Assembly: GCF_050436995.1 (NCBI RefSeq)
Contig: NC_134758.1
Coordinates: 11,767,597-11,831,596, forward strand
From: Anticarsia gemmatalis
Taxonomy: Eukaryota > Arthropoda > Insecta > Lepidoptera > Erebidae
Direction: 5' to 3'
DNA: 64,000 bases
The translations under genes and the position numbers were made by a program. Positions 1-10,009 of the stretch are shown here, piece after piece. The notes beneath the pieces were generated by a model. The model ran no database searches. It was not told where the DNA came from and saw only the letters and a list, made by a program, of their open reading frames with translations. Position 1 is the stretch's first letter; every line of letters begins with the position of its first letter.

Positions 1-190
1 TTTACATATTTCAAGAGTTTACGCTGCAAAAATGGTCGTCACACCCATAATATAATTGGTAATATTGCATTGAGCGGTCGGAGGTTCGATTCTCATTCAG
101 GACCACTTTGTGATTGACTAATCATTGTTTTGGTCTTATTCTGTGTTCATTGTTGTTGTGGTTAAAAGTCCCAATGCAATTTTTTTTATG
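1..190 (+). repeat. tRNA-headed SINE-like fragment
   Basis: A box-B-like stretch (GGTTCGATTCT, about 83-93) is followed by a T-rich body, the layout of a tRNA-derived SINE whose box A half is missing or lies before the window. No second clear copy occurs here, so the family is not established. It runs directly into the hairpin at 218-270, which may be part of the same insertion. Confidence 0.4.
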
Positions 191-217
191 TAGATTTGGC
201 AGTCCTCTACGTCCGCC

Positions 218-270
218 GTGGGACTTTCAAACAAACCTATGAACAATTCATAGGTTTGTTTGAATCCCAC
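218..270. repeat. Near-perfect hairpin, 18-bp perfect stem
   Basis: Positions 226-243 and 247-264 are exact reverse complements around a 3-base loop (CAA). A further 6 bp (218-223 with 265-270) pair beyond a 2-base bulge. The arms contain AAACAAACCTATGAA. This could be the foldback end of a MITE or a replication-slippage palindrome. No partner copy was seen in the window. Confidence 0.8.
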
Positions 271-1192
271 GTCCCACTAATAACTGTGTGAGTGGCATAT
301 GATAAGAGCAAAATTAACTATTTTTTTAAATATAAGATAAAGAATCACAATCACGGTCAAAACTCATTTAAAATAAATGTTATTTCCAGAAATTAGTTTA
401 TATTGGGGTAGCCCTAGCCCTGCAATAACGTTTATGTCCGACCATGTTCACAATAGTAATTATTAAAATTAAACAGATTGTTTACCGGTAGAGTACAGAC
501 CACACTCAAAACTAACTAATTTGCCGCTATTGATAATATTATTATTGGATAATAATACGTATCATAATATTATATCAAAGGATCACGATTCTAATTTATT
601 CACATGTAATCAGACAAGTAATAAAAAATATGTACAGATGTTCCAGAAAAGTATACACGCGTGATATTTTAATTTAATTACAATGCAATGTAAAGAAACA
701 ATTAAATGATTTTGTGCAGTAACGAGATGCAAAGAAGTACGCAAAGGATTAGAATAGGACGTAAGGCCGTTGGACTTAAGAATCCAATTTAAGGTATAAT
801 AATAGCACAGAGATATTTAACACACTTATAATAAGCACGTATGCATGAGGGCAGAACTTTTTGGTACTTCTGTTAAAAAAAACAAGTTTAATTTATAACT
901 TTTAAACTCTCGCGTTGCATGTTTAATGTATAATAGAATACGGGAATTAACGCGAACACGCATTTTACCTTAAAATGCCTAACGTTTCGGCGCAGGTTGC
1001 ACTCGCCGTGACTATCGACTATAATGTTGATTGATTGAATCACATATTCGTACTTTGGATAAAGGAAAAAGTTACTCAAGTCATTTTTTTTTCCTCAATC
1101 AATCGCTGGTGGGTAGTATCGACTGTAGAAATGCACTACTGTCATTTTAAGAACGCCATAATCAGGCAAGTAATTTGAAAGTAATCAAAAAG
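271..1192. other. AT-rich stretch without recognised feature
   Basis: No repeat family, motif cluster or supported coding frame was recognised. The only frame over 60 codons (888-1079, minus) has no domain-like composition. A slightly CpG-richer patch lies near 940-1015. Confidence 0.55.
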
Positions 1193-1464
1193 TCTATACT
1201 CGTATTATAAAGCTGAAGAGTTTGTTTGTTTGTTTGTTTGTTTGAACACGCTAATCTCAAGAACTACTGGTCCGATTTGAAAAAATATTTGTGTATTGTC
1301 AGTGCTAGATAATCCATTTATTGAAAAAGGCTATAGGCTACATATCATCACGCTATGACCAATAGGAGCAGAGTACCAGTAAAAAATGTTATAAAAACGG
1401 GGAAAATTTTGACCGATTCTCTCTTATGAATGTGACGCAAGCGAAGTTGCGCGGATCAGCAAGT
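1193..1464 (+). mobile_element. LEP1-like nonautonomous Helitron, copy 1
   Basis: Begins TCTATACT, carries six TTTG units from about 1213, and has the family body (AACACGCTAATCTCA, TGGTCCGATTTGAAAA, CATCACGCTATGACC). The 3' end has the hairpin CGAAGTTGCG region and GGATCAGCAAGT, where the usual CTAG is mutated to CAAG. This is the layout of lepidopteran Helitron-like LEP1 elements: 5' TC, subterminal 3' hairpin, CTAG-T end. There is no coding capacity; mobility would need Rep/helicase in trans. The mutated end and several substitutions suggest an older copy than those at 22462 and 42812. Confidence 0.85.
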
Positions 1465-1883
1465 ATATTATAAATATTCTATGGACAAAGTCGCAGACAT
1501 CAACTAGTTTAAAACTAAAGTAAATTAAATTACAGTGGGATGTTCTTAGAAATAGGGTCAGCGCGGTAATTCATTCCTCATATGGACGTAATCGATGCGA
1601 GAGATCGTGCAACGCCTAAACGGCTGCACAGATTTGCGTGAAATTTGATCTAAGCGCTGATGGAATTATCTAATGTAGCGATCTGTGCTCGTTTGTAATT
1701 AATTTGTGTTTTATAGTTTATTATTAAAATGGTGGATTTTGCTTTGCGTTTATTTTGTTCGTATTATTAAGTTATGTGTGTATTAAAAAAATCTTTTTGC
1801 TAAACTGCGAGGGCCAATGTCGTGACGAACCGCGTCTATAGGTTTTCGATGAACCGTTCTCCAGTTGACAAACATAATGGACT
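1465..1883. other. Unique DNA with CpG-richer block 1550-1725
   Basis: The interval after the Helitron is not repetitive within the window. Positions 1550-1725 hold several CpG words (GTAATCGATGCGAGAG, ATTTGCGTGAAATTTGATC) followed by TTGTAATTAATTTG, a homeodomain-type AT core. This texture is compatible with a regulatory element, but nothing in the sequence proves it. Confidence 0.3.
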
Positions 1884-1922
1884 TTGTAAGGAGGCTTTGC
1901 CTAGCAGTGGGGCAGTAAGGGC
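1884..1922 (+). repeat. 3' fragment of SINE family C
   Basis: The stretch GGAGGCTTTGCCTAGCAG plus TGGGGCAGTAAGGG matches the last bases of the element that is complete at 62710-63044 (GACCCTTGCCCTGCAGTGGGACAG). Only the 3' end is present, as expected from 5' truncation or decay. Confidence 0.5.
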
Positions 1923-2039
1923 TTTCTTTAAACTTTACAATAACCTTGGTAAACAGCGAAAGGTCGCAAGTACATACCATAGAATCCCACATAAAATTCG
2001 ACTAGTATAACAACTAACTAGTCTACCATTAAAGTATCA

Positions 2040-2185
2040 TCTAAACAAGTACCGGTGAGATCGTAGTGCGCTTGCCCGCGGCTACCCATCCATAATGGCG
2101 CCGCATTAAGGTGATTAAAGGCATCGCGCCCACTCGCGCGGTGACGGATCGCTTCCGACTCGCGCTTGCGCACGCGCATGAGCTT
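2040..2185. other. CpG-rich island in AT-rich surroundings
   Basis: About 145 bases unusually rich in CG dinucleotides (CTTGCCCGCGGCTACC, AATGGCGCCGCATTAAGG, CTCGCGCTTGCGCACGCG). No repeat copy elsewhere in the window. It could be a regulatory island or an old transposon fragment. Confidence 0.35.
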
Positions 2186-2910
2186 TCATACTTTGTAGGA
2201 CAAGAGCTTACTACTTCAAGAAAATAATTTTGAAGATCGGTCCTAAGGTGGCCAAAAAATTGGTGAACGTATATAAAATAATGTATGCGGAACTTAAACC
2301 TCCTCTTTTGTTAAAGTCGGTAAAAAATACGGTTTTGTTTTACGTAATGATTGGTATTTGTGTCGTTTGTGGATGCAATTGAAACTTGCAGTGAAAATAA
2401 AAGCACGCTATAAATAAAAGCTTCGTTAATATTTATTTCAACCCAAAACCTGCTTTTTAAATATCTAGGCATAACAGTTTGAACAGTATTAAACGATATG
2501 CCTATCTTAGCACACTATAACACTTCGAACTGTGATTGTGGAATATTTAGCAGACGCGGAATTTTCAAACGAGAATCGTTCCCTAGACCACATCAATTAT
2601 CACACAACAACATATACTCTACAGCTTAAACAATTGACCACAACTTTTCATAAAGTAGATTAAATATCTAATTATTATTAATATGCATTTCCCTGGCCGT
2701 AAGCTCTTAGACTAAAATCCCTAAGGGCCGCAAGAATGCCGCCGTACTACTGATAAGAGATTATCGTTACGACTGACAGTTATTACGCATAATTTTGGTA
2801 GATTTCTATACACACTTAATTATAGAGTGTCGTAATGATATAATGTATTGAAAATATTGTGTAAGTTCCTGTTTGGGATAAAATATCTTTACCAGATATT
2901 ATTGTTGATT
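2186..2910. other. AT-rich stretch without recognised feature
   Basis: No gene or repeat recognised. Confidence 0.5.
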
Positions 2911-3023
2911 GACGGCTTAGCGCAGTGGTTGAGGTGGGTTCGATTCCCATATGAAACTAAAGATTTTATTTTTTCTTTTGGGTCTGATTGTACTTTGTGT
3001 CCGTTGAAATTTGTTTGTTTGTT
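2911..3023 (+). repeat. SINE family A, internally deleted head
   Basis: A box-A-like part (GGCTTAGCGCAGTGGTTGAG) is joined almost directly to box B (GGGTTCGATTCCCAT), so the D-arm to anticodon interval seen in the copies at 25034 and 62192 is missing. The body follows with GGGTCTGATTGTACTTTGTG and TCCGTTG, the family A signature. Pol III transcription from the shortened promoter is unlikely. Confidence 0.7.
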
Positions 3024-4089
3024 GGCCTTATACCATTAAAACCATTTAGGTATAATTGACCATGTTAGTATGGTACCAATCATGCACTCCCTACTTAGTA
3101 TCTAGTCTTAGTCCCTTATTATCTACCTAATATCCCTACATGTTTCAAGCATTTTTCAAGCTATCAATTATTTTTTAAGTCCAGTTAACTAAACATACAT
3201 TTTAGAGCATTAAGCCGAAAGTTCATATAAAAATAGCACCTTAGTCACCATACAGTAATTTCTACAACACCACGGTTCATAAACAAATTATCCATTACAT
3301 TCCTAAACTACAACCTTACAAACCTGCAATACAAACCCTCCACATCAAAAACGAACCCTTAAATCCAAAACGCCTGCAATCACATCACATCACATGAAAA
3401 TTTCATCAAATCGCTTTAAACCCTACGAATAAATTACTTAACCTTATAATGAGCGCTTGCGAGGCAGGTGAATGCGTGGTTCGCTACAGATAAAATGTAT
3501 GACATTTCTCATGGGTTAAGATGATTTTTTATGTTAGGGGAAGGTAACGAAGCGAAGTAAATTATGTCTAGACGGTCATATAGATTATGTGGATGTGAAA
3601 ATACTGTTTGACGCGCAGAATTAAGCTTTATGGATAAGAATTTGAGTTTTTCGAGTGGTTAGGACTAGCTAGACGGTCTAAAGATTTGAAGTTGTTTGAT
3701 GAGCACTTAAATATAGAAGAAATAAAATGTACTACTACTAATGTACACCGATATTTTACAGTTGCAGTCATTTGTTTCCTAAAGATTGGTTTGACAATAG
3801 TCAAATCCTAAACTCGGATAATTCATAATGCCAGCCGATAAGTTTTATTTGTCTCCTCTTTATTTTTAGTCAGAGAAAATAATTCGATTTTATTTTTGTC
3901 TGTAATTTAAAAAACTGTAATTAACAGACCAGAATATGCTCAACAAACTTGTCATAAAAACTTCGAACAAGAATTAAACCGTCTCAAATTTAATCTCTAT
4001 GATATAAACAGACTTCTAGAAACGTTCCGTATCTCTGATTACAGTGGCTGGAATTATTCGCGTCCGTATTATAATCGGTGCAGCGAGGT
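3024..4089. other. AT-rich stretch without recognised feature
   Basis: No gene or repeat recognised. A short run of CACAT(C) units occurs near 3380-3400, and a run of ACTACTACTA near 3730. Confidence 0.5.
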
Positions 4090-4153
4090 GCGAACTCAAA
4101 GGGCCCCACGCAAGGGCCCCGCCGCCCTGCGGTTTGGGGCCCTTCGAGCTTGA
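4090..4153. repeat. GC-rich nested hairpin
   Basis: AAGGGCCCCA (4099-4108) and TGGGGCCCTT (4135-4144) are exact reverse complements. Inside them CGCAAGGGC (4109-4117) pairs imperfectly with GCCCTGCG (4124-4131), and the pairing continues imperfectly outward to about 4090 and 4153. It is by far the most GC-rich spot of the first 5 kb. No second copy seen. It may be a foldback element or a structured RNA relic. Confidence 0.7.
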
Positions 4154-6314
4154 ACACGTCTTCATTTTGATCATGAGTTGGCCTGATTGATATGACGATT
4201 TTGTAGAAGATTGGCTGACTAATTACAAAGGTAATGATCAATTCTAAGATTGATATCTTAAGTTATGATAAACAGTAGTGAATGAACTCGATTCGTATCG
4301 GAGATTTTGGCAGATGCTAGCGCAGGTCACAGGTGCGTGATGTCCTGCAATGGGACACTAACAACATTATAATAAGTAATATTAAAGTTAAAAAACAAAT
4401 CATACTCCATAAAATCGAAACATATTTTTTTTGAATCTCTACTACATAGAAGTAGGTACTCACAACAATTCACAAGTCTAAATATTAGCTGTCAGGAAAA
4501 TCTAGCCAAATATGGTTTCTACAATATTTTATCAAGAAGATGAGCTATCTTCTGCCAAAAAAGAACTGACACTGTACACGATAAGTAACAATAAAGACAA
4601 AGACTAATCATGTACTCAACAGTACAACTTCCCACCCAACTTTCAGGGCAATTTCATCCCTTAAACTCGTGAACAAGAAGGGTAAAGCTTTCCCACTTAA
4701 GATGTTGATGTGATTCGTTCTGTATAACTGTAGGTACATATATACTTATGTTATAGACAGTCAGGAGGCATAAGCCTTCAAGTGTGAAGGACTTAACGTC
4801 TGGCAGCGTGTGATTCTGTCTTGATTGTAGGGTGCGTTTTGAAAGTTTTGTAAGTTATGGTTAGGCTATTCGATAGTTATAATAATAGTATGAAAATGTA
4901 ATTAACACTTATGGTTTTATTTAGTTTTTAATACTTTGTACATGTCACAGACAACGTAACGATTACTTTCCCGGAATAGCAGTCATTGCTCTCAGTGAAA
5001 AGTTTCGAATGAAGGTAGCAAGTATACTGCATAACTACTGCCATGGACATTAGGAAATTATGTCTTACCCGAATAAAGAAGAACTTTGTTTTATACAAAA
5101 AGATATTACTTTGAGTTTAATAGTTATTTGTATTGAAAGATACAAAACGGGTTTAAAATATGTAAAATCTTGGTATTCCTTGCTCTATTCATCGAAATAT
5201 CAAGGATGTTCTGCAACACCCACACAGTACTTTTAAACATTATCTTCCTTCATAGTTTCAGAATACATAATACCTATTCATAACAAAAATTCTCAGCTCA
5301 TACAAAATTCGCGGCACGTTTGCACCAAATATTAGGCTTTACACTTTCAGAAAAGAATATTCGCATAAAATAATCGTTATAGCAAAGAGGCTAACCTAAA
5401 AAGGTTTTGTTATAAAAATAGTGAAAAACTTTTAACATTATATTGAAGTATTTTTTAAGGAAAGCCTTAAAATGTGTATTAAAGTAAGAGTGTTTGGAAA
5501 GTGCTATATAATTGGCTATATAGAATGGAAATCAAGGACTCGGTGGCCGGTTTAGTGATACTAATATTTTAAGACCGTGCCAAGTGGGAAGAGAACTTTA
5601 GCGCGATTATGAGCTTCTGATATAACTTTTTCGTTAGTTATTTTAATATTTAATAGTCTTAATAAACATTGTATTTTTTTGCTTTAGGTTGTAATAAAAT
5701 TAAATTTGAGAACGTTCATAATTTTTGTAACAATTCGTCAAATTGGTAACCTCTTTTCATGGAATCCTTTAAAATATGTATTTGAATGACTCATTTAAAA
5801 TTATTACTATTTTAGGTAATTATATGTTGAACTAATAGACTGACTATTGCTTCACACACACTGTCCTTCAAATATGCTTCATGATACTCTACTAATTTAT
5901 TCTAATTGCAATTCCTATTAAAACAAAGACAAACTTTCTAGACCGAACAGAACTAAAACTCAAATATTACCAAAATGATATTCAAAGACAATTGGCAACA
6001 ATAAACAAGCCAATATCATCGTTTGTCCCACTCGAGCAACGGATCAAATAACCCAAATTGTACAACCCTAAGGTTTAATTCGAGGGTTGGGTTCAATGGG
6101 GTTCAACCCAGTTTCAACCCGGCTTCAATTTCCAACTGTTCCGGATACGTTGCGTAATTAATTATTTAATTATTAATTATATGTTGCAAAAGGATTAAAT
6201 TGAATGTTTGCACTTTACCCTTTAAGCTCTGTTGCTTTTCGTTTTGTTTACCGGTTTTGTTGACGCGAAATTAAATTTAAATTCACTGGAAACGTATGTG
6301 AATTACGGGATGAG
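4154..6314. other. Long AT-rich stretch without recognised feature
   Basis: No element recognised over about 2.1 kb. Near 6085-6125 a GGGTTCAA / TTCAACCC cluster forms short direct and inverted repeats. The rest looks like neutral AT-rich DNA. Confidence 0.5.
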
Positions 6315-6385
6315 AGGTAATTTTGTTATTTTGTTATCATGGGTTACAGGTTACGTACCTGTAATCTATGATAACAAAATTACCT
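6315..6385. repeat. 71-bp imperfect palindrome
   Basis: The outer arms AGGTAATTTTGTTA and TAACAAAATTACCT pair, then ATCAT/ATGAT and TACAGGT/ACCTGTA around a short centre (TACGT). The left arm has an extra TTTTGTTA copy, so the stem contains an 8-base bulge that looks like local duplication. An open frame at 6232-6420 runs through the palindrome and is not considered a gene. Confidence 0.85.
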
Positions 6386-6888
6386 TTAATGTAAATAGGA
6401 AAGTCAAAAGTTTAAAGTGAATGATTTTTTTTTAGTAAAGTAGGATAATTGTAAAAAGGCATAAAAGTGAGGCTGTATCTTTTAAAATAGAATTATATAG
6501 TGTAAATGTAGCTTATTCACCCTAAATAGAATTAGGTTTCATAAAATTTGGAATTACACACCGAATAGTTCATTTAAAGTGAAAAAGATACAATTTTAAA
6601 TCATTTCGTGGAATTATAACAATATCAATTAGAAATATACCGGGTGTTATAAAAATAAACCTTTCGTTTTGTGCTAAAAAGAACGATACCAGATTAACAG
6701 CAAAGAATGAAGAACACTCTTTAATACTTTTACAATTGTACTAAAAAAAAGTACAGCGAATTTATCGTTGGATTTCACGAAATAAAACAACATCGACAAA
6801 TAAGAATTCTTATAAATCAGTCGATAAGTGACTCAGAAAAAAACCTATTTAAGTGTAAAATCGAGGATTTTCTCTCCAATAAATCTGG
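6386..6888. other. AT-rich stretch without recognised feature
   Basis: No gene or repeat recognised. Confidence 0.5.
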
Positions 6889-6940
6889 ATGAACATCGGC
6901 AACGTTCGGCAAAGTCCGGCGAACTTCGGCATCGATTCGC
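6889..6940. repeat. Degenerate 10-bp tandem repeat (about 5 units)
   Basis: Successive decamers GAACATCGGC, AACGTTCGGC, AAAGTCCGGC, GAACTTCGGC and ATCGATTCGC share a (T)CGGC core in exact 10-base register. The unit equals about one helical turn. A CpG-rich tail (GCGTACGTCGATTG) follows. Confidence 0.65.
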
Positions 6941-7664
6941 GTACGTCGATTGATCAACGTCTGACCACTATCATTGAGAATTATTCACAATGACATTCAT
7001 CTTGATAAAGGTGCGCGCGCGCAGATAATGCAGGTTTTTGTAAAGAATTAATATTGTTCTGAACTTTTTATGGATTTCTTGTGTTACAGTAGCTGGATTT
7101 ATTATGAATGTTAAGAGATTTTCCTTAAAACAAATTCTCTTTGTAATAAAACTGATCATACTCTTCAAGGCTAATCGGCCTCATTAAAGTAAAGTTTCAA
7201 ATGTGTGACATCAAGTGTCGACTAAATTTTCATATTGAAATCAAGGCGCGAAATATAAAACCTTAACTTAAGATTACTGAAAATTTATTTACAGAAAAAC
7301 TCAGGAATAACTTTTATCTACCAGTAGGTATATTTAAACCCGGGATTTCTGTTGTTGGAGCATAATATGTACTGTCAATGCGGCGTAAAACTAGTTAGAA
7401 GGGAAAAAGGCTAGTTTGCACATATTGGCACAATAAACAAACTACTTCCTGCTCTTAAAACTTATATTTCCCTCAGAATGTCTTGCAAAACACAATCAGT
7501 TGAGAGCGAGTTTCTTTCATTCCTAAATTAGCGATGAAAGGTCCGTCAGTAATAATTAATCATGTTGACAGTAAGCCTGACAGATTGCCGGCTTAACTTC
7601 ACCGTTTATGCAGTGTTTCAGTTCCTACAAGAGGTATTCTACTTTTGATTTAAATATAGGTACT
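6941..7664. other. AT-rich stretch without recognised feature
   Basis: No gene recognised. A short (GC)n run (GTGCGCGCGCGCAG) lies near 7011-7024. Confidence 0.5.
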
Positions 7665-7735
7665 TATATACTAATCTATATGCGGCGACTAATATGGTAA
7701 ATGCGAAAGTCTGTTTGTCGGTTTATCTTTCACAG
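7665..7735 (+). repeat. Possible 5' fragment of a Helitron-like repeat
   Basis: TATACTAATCTATATGCGG followed by AAATGCGAAAGTCTGTTTG resembles the 5' end of common moth Helitron-type repeats (ACTAATATTATAAATGCGAAAG, then TCTGTCTG). No 3' end was found downstream, so this is a weak call. Confidence 0.35.
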
Positions 7736-8323
7736 CTACGGGCTAATATAATACAACAAAAAATACGCAAAGATATTGGAATATCTAAGATATATTTTAT
7801 TGTTATATCTTATTATTATGTAATTAACATTAAATATTCTTCTGGATTAGTATTTTTAAGACCGTCATATGTCACAAGTTCTCGTCTCAAACATAGCGTA
7901 TCATAGACATAACTAGATATATCAAAGACAGTGTTACCAACTTAATAATTGATTAAATGATTGCATTGTGAATTTTAAGCAATAAGTTAATAATCAAATC
8001 AGAAAATAATTTTATTACATCCTAGAACCTACCATTAGCCGTTGTACTCATAATAATCCCACTCAAGCTTGTATAAAACAATAGTTACCGTGTACCGAAA
8101 CCTAAACAACCCACTAAACAATGAAAGGTCACGCTTTGAAAATATTGTAAATCAATAGTAGGAAATAATCACGATTATTTATACGACGAACAAAGGAATT
8201 AATTCCTAACGAATAGCTTTATTTACTAATATGAAAAATATAATACTTTATTAAGTTACGCAATTATTTTGTAAAAAGATTACAGAACCTTTTAAATTTT
8301 CATGATGCATGTTTAGTATAAAA
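7736..8323. other. AT-rich stretch without recognised feature
   Basis: No gene or repeat recognised. Confidence 0.5.
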
Positions 8324-8513
8324 CTAGCCGACCCGGCAAACGTTCCTTTGCCATAAAAATTTAAAAAAAAGCGTCACTTCGTGGCATGAAAAATAGATGT
8401 TGGCCGATTCTCAGACCTACTCAATATGCTCACAAAGTTTCATGAGAATCGGTCAAGCCGTTTCGGAGGAGTACGGTAACGAAAACTGTGACGCGAGAAT
8501 TTTATATATTAGA
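8324..8513 (-). mobile_element. Nonautonomous Helitron-like element, second family
   Basis: Read on the minus strand it starts TCTAATATATAAAATTCTCG and ends GCCGGGTCGGCTAG followed by T, matching Helitron rules (5' TC, 3' CTRR, insertion next to T). The internal CGTCACAGTTTTCGTTACC and GAGAATCGGCCAACATC are typical of an abundant insect repeat. About 190 bp, no coding frame. It differs in sequence from the LEP1-like copies and so is a separate family. Confidence 0.7.
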
Positions 8514-9059
8514 TACAGTATACATGTCTGACTTCTAAAAGCTATTGTCTGCTAAGAAGAGGCTACGTAAAAGCAGTCTAAAGACCAGAACTAAATAGTT
8601 ACAATACTAACTTATTATTACTGAGGAAAGTCTCAATAATAAAAGTATTAAAACGAATGCAAATGAATCAGTCCTTGTCTTGTGAAGAACATGACGCACA
8701 ATCGAAGTGCCGTGACAGTATTATTTGCTTTAAATAAGGTTTGACTGATGAATCTAACACAGTCGGAAAAACACAACAAGTACATTTCTCCTTTAAGAAA
8801 ATAATGCGTGTTAGTGCTTAGTATTTTAATACTAAGATAACATAAGTATCTTTAATACCTCTATTTAGGTAATATAGGTATATCTCCTGTTAAAAGTATG
8901 TCTGTCTGTCAATGTGTGTTAGGCATTTGAAGTTCCTGAACCAATTTCAAATAAATTTTATTTCGAGATAATTGAAGAAAATATAAAGTCGAACATAAGT
9001 TTCTATTATCCATTAAACAAGCCCCTAAATTAAACGCAACTGTAACTCTATTTCCATGA
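8514..9059. other. AT-rich stretch without recognised feature
   Basis: No supported gene. GTCTGTCTGTC at about 8900-8910 recalls the primer-like tract of Helitron repeats. Confidence 0.45.
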
Positions 9060-9195
9060 GTACCTACTGGTTTTCTTAGCTAAACTGCTAAGCTGTTTTA
9101 GATGAAAATTCACCAGGGTGAGAGATTATATCCCGGGGAAAGACATACTTTTTATCCCAAATTGAAACTGCGGTGCCTCGGGCAAGACTGGTATA
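9060..9195 (+). repeat. Possible decayed Helitron-type body
   Basis: TATATCCCGGGGAAAGACAT and CTTTTTATCCCAAATTG resemble the conserved middle of a widespread lepidopteran Helitron-type repeat. Ends were not located, so boundaries and class are tentative. Confidence 0.3.
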
Positions 9196-9963
9196 CCAAA
9201 ATCTGCTTACTATAAAAAGTTAATATAAAAAGCTTATGGAAAAACAGCGCATTTTTGAAACTGTAGGTACAATGCCTGAGGCAGGACACAGGTTTTATTT
9301 TAAAGATAAAATTTAATACACCCTCATTGCAGGGTATCGCCCGGGGTGGCTGAATGACAGCTCCAGGCTACGGGGATGTTTGTCTGTTTGTCCGTCACCA
9401 CCGATCGAGTGTATTTCAATATGATTTACGATTTTCACGTTCATATTTACGAAGGATTTATTGAACCTGCAATTTTTCATGTGGATTTATTTTTGTTTGT
9501 TCTTTGGAAATGTTTTACGGGATATATTGCAAAGGTAGAATACTTTTTGTAGTATTGGCGAAAAGTATTCCTTTTGCAACATATGACGCACCGGTGTAAG
9601 TACTCAAATATAAGTATTTTTTTGTAACGTTCTTTCAGCTTAATACCCTGTAATAATTGCAAATTAAAATTAATTTGAAGAAGTTGAGTTAACTTCTTCT
9701 CTCTCATTTAAATGTACGAAAACGTTTGCATAAAGTTGTTAAAATAACATTTTAAAAGGAATTTAATTATAACTCTCAATATAATAGCAAATACCACGCT
9801 TTTACTCAACAAGTAAGATAACAGCATTAATTACGCCATTTAATGTGTAATTTCACATTCCATATCAAAACAACAAAAGCAAAAACTCTAGAAATGTCCA
9901 ACAATTCCGCGTAATGTTGTCATTTGCGTTCGTCGTTTGAAGAAGATAAGGATCTGTTGCAAG
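9196..9963. other. AT-rich stretch without recognised feature
   Basis: GTCTGTTTGTCCGTCACC near 9382-9399 and CGCCCGGGGTGGC near 9338 look transposon-like but could not be assigned. Confidence 0.4.
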
Positions 9964-10009
9964 TTCCCGCCAAAACGAGCCGCCATCTTGTCGAGACCGA
10001 TTTTGGCGG
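9964..10009. promoter_or_regulatory. Inverted E2F-like sites flanking a YY1/Pho-like core
   Basis: CCGCCAAAA (9967-9975) and TTTTGGCGG (10001-10009) are exact reverse complements. TTCCCGCCAAAA is close to the E2F consensus. Between them lies GCCGCCATCTTG, which contains the GCCAT core recognised by YY1/Pleiohomeotic. The surrounding 9890-10070 block is CpG-richer than its flanks and not repeated in the window. Site identity follows consensus sequences only; function is inference. Confidence 0.4.
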
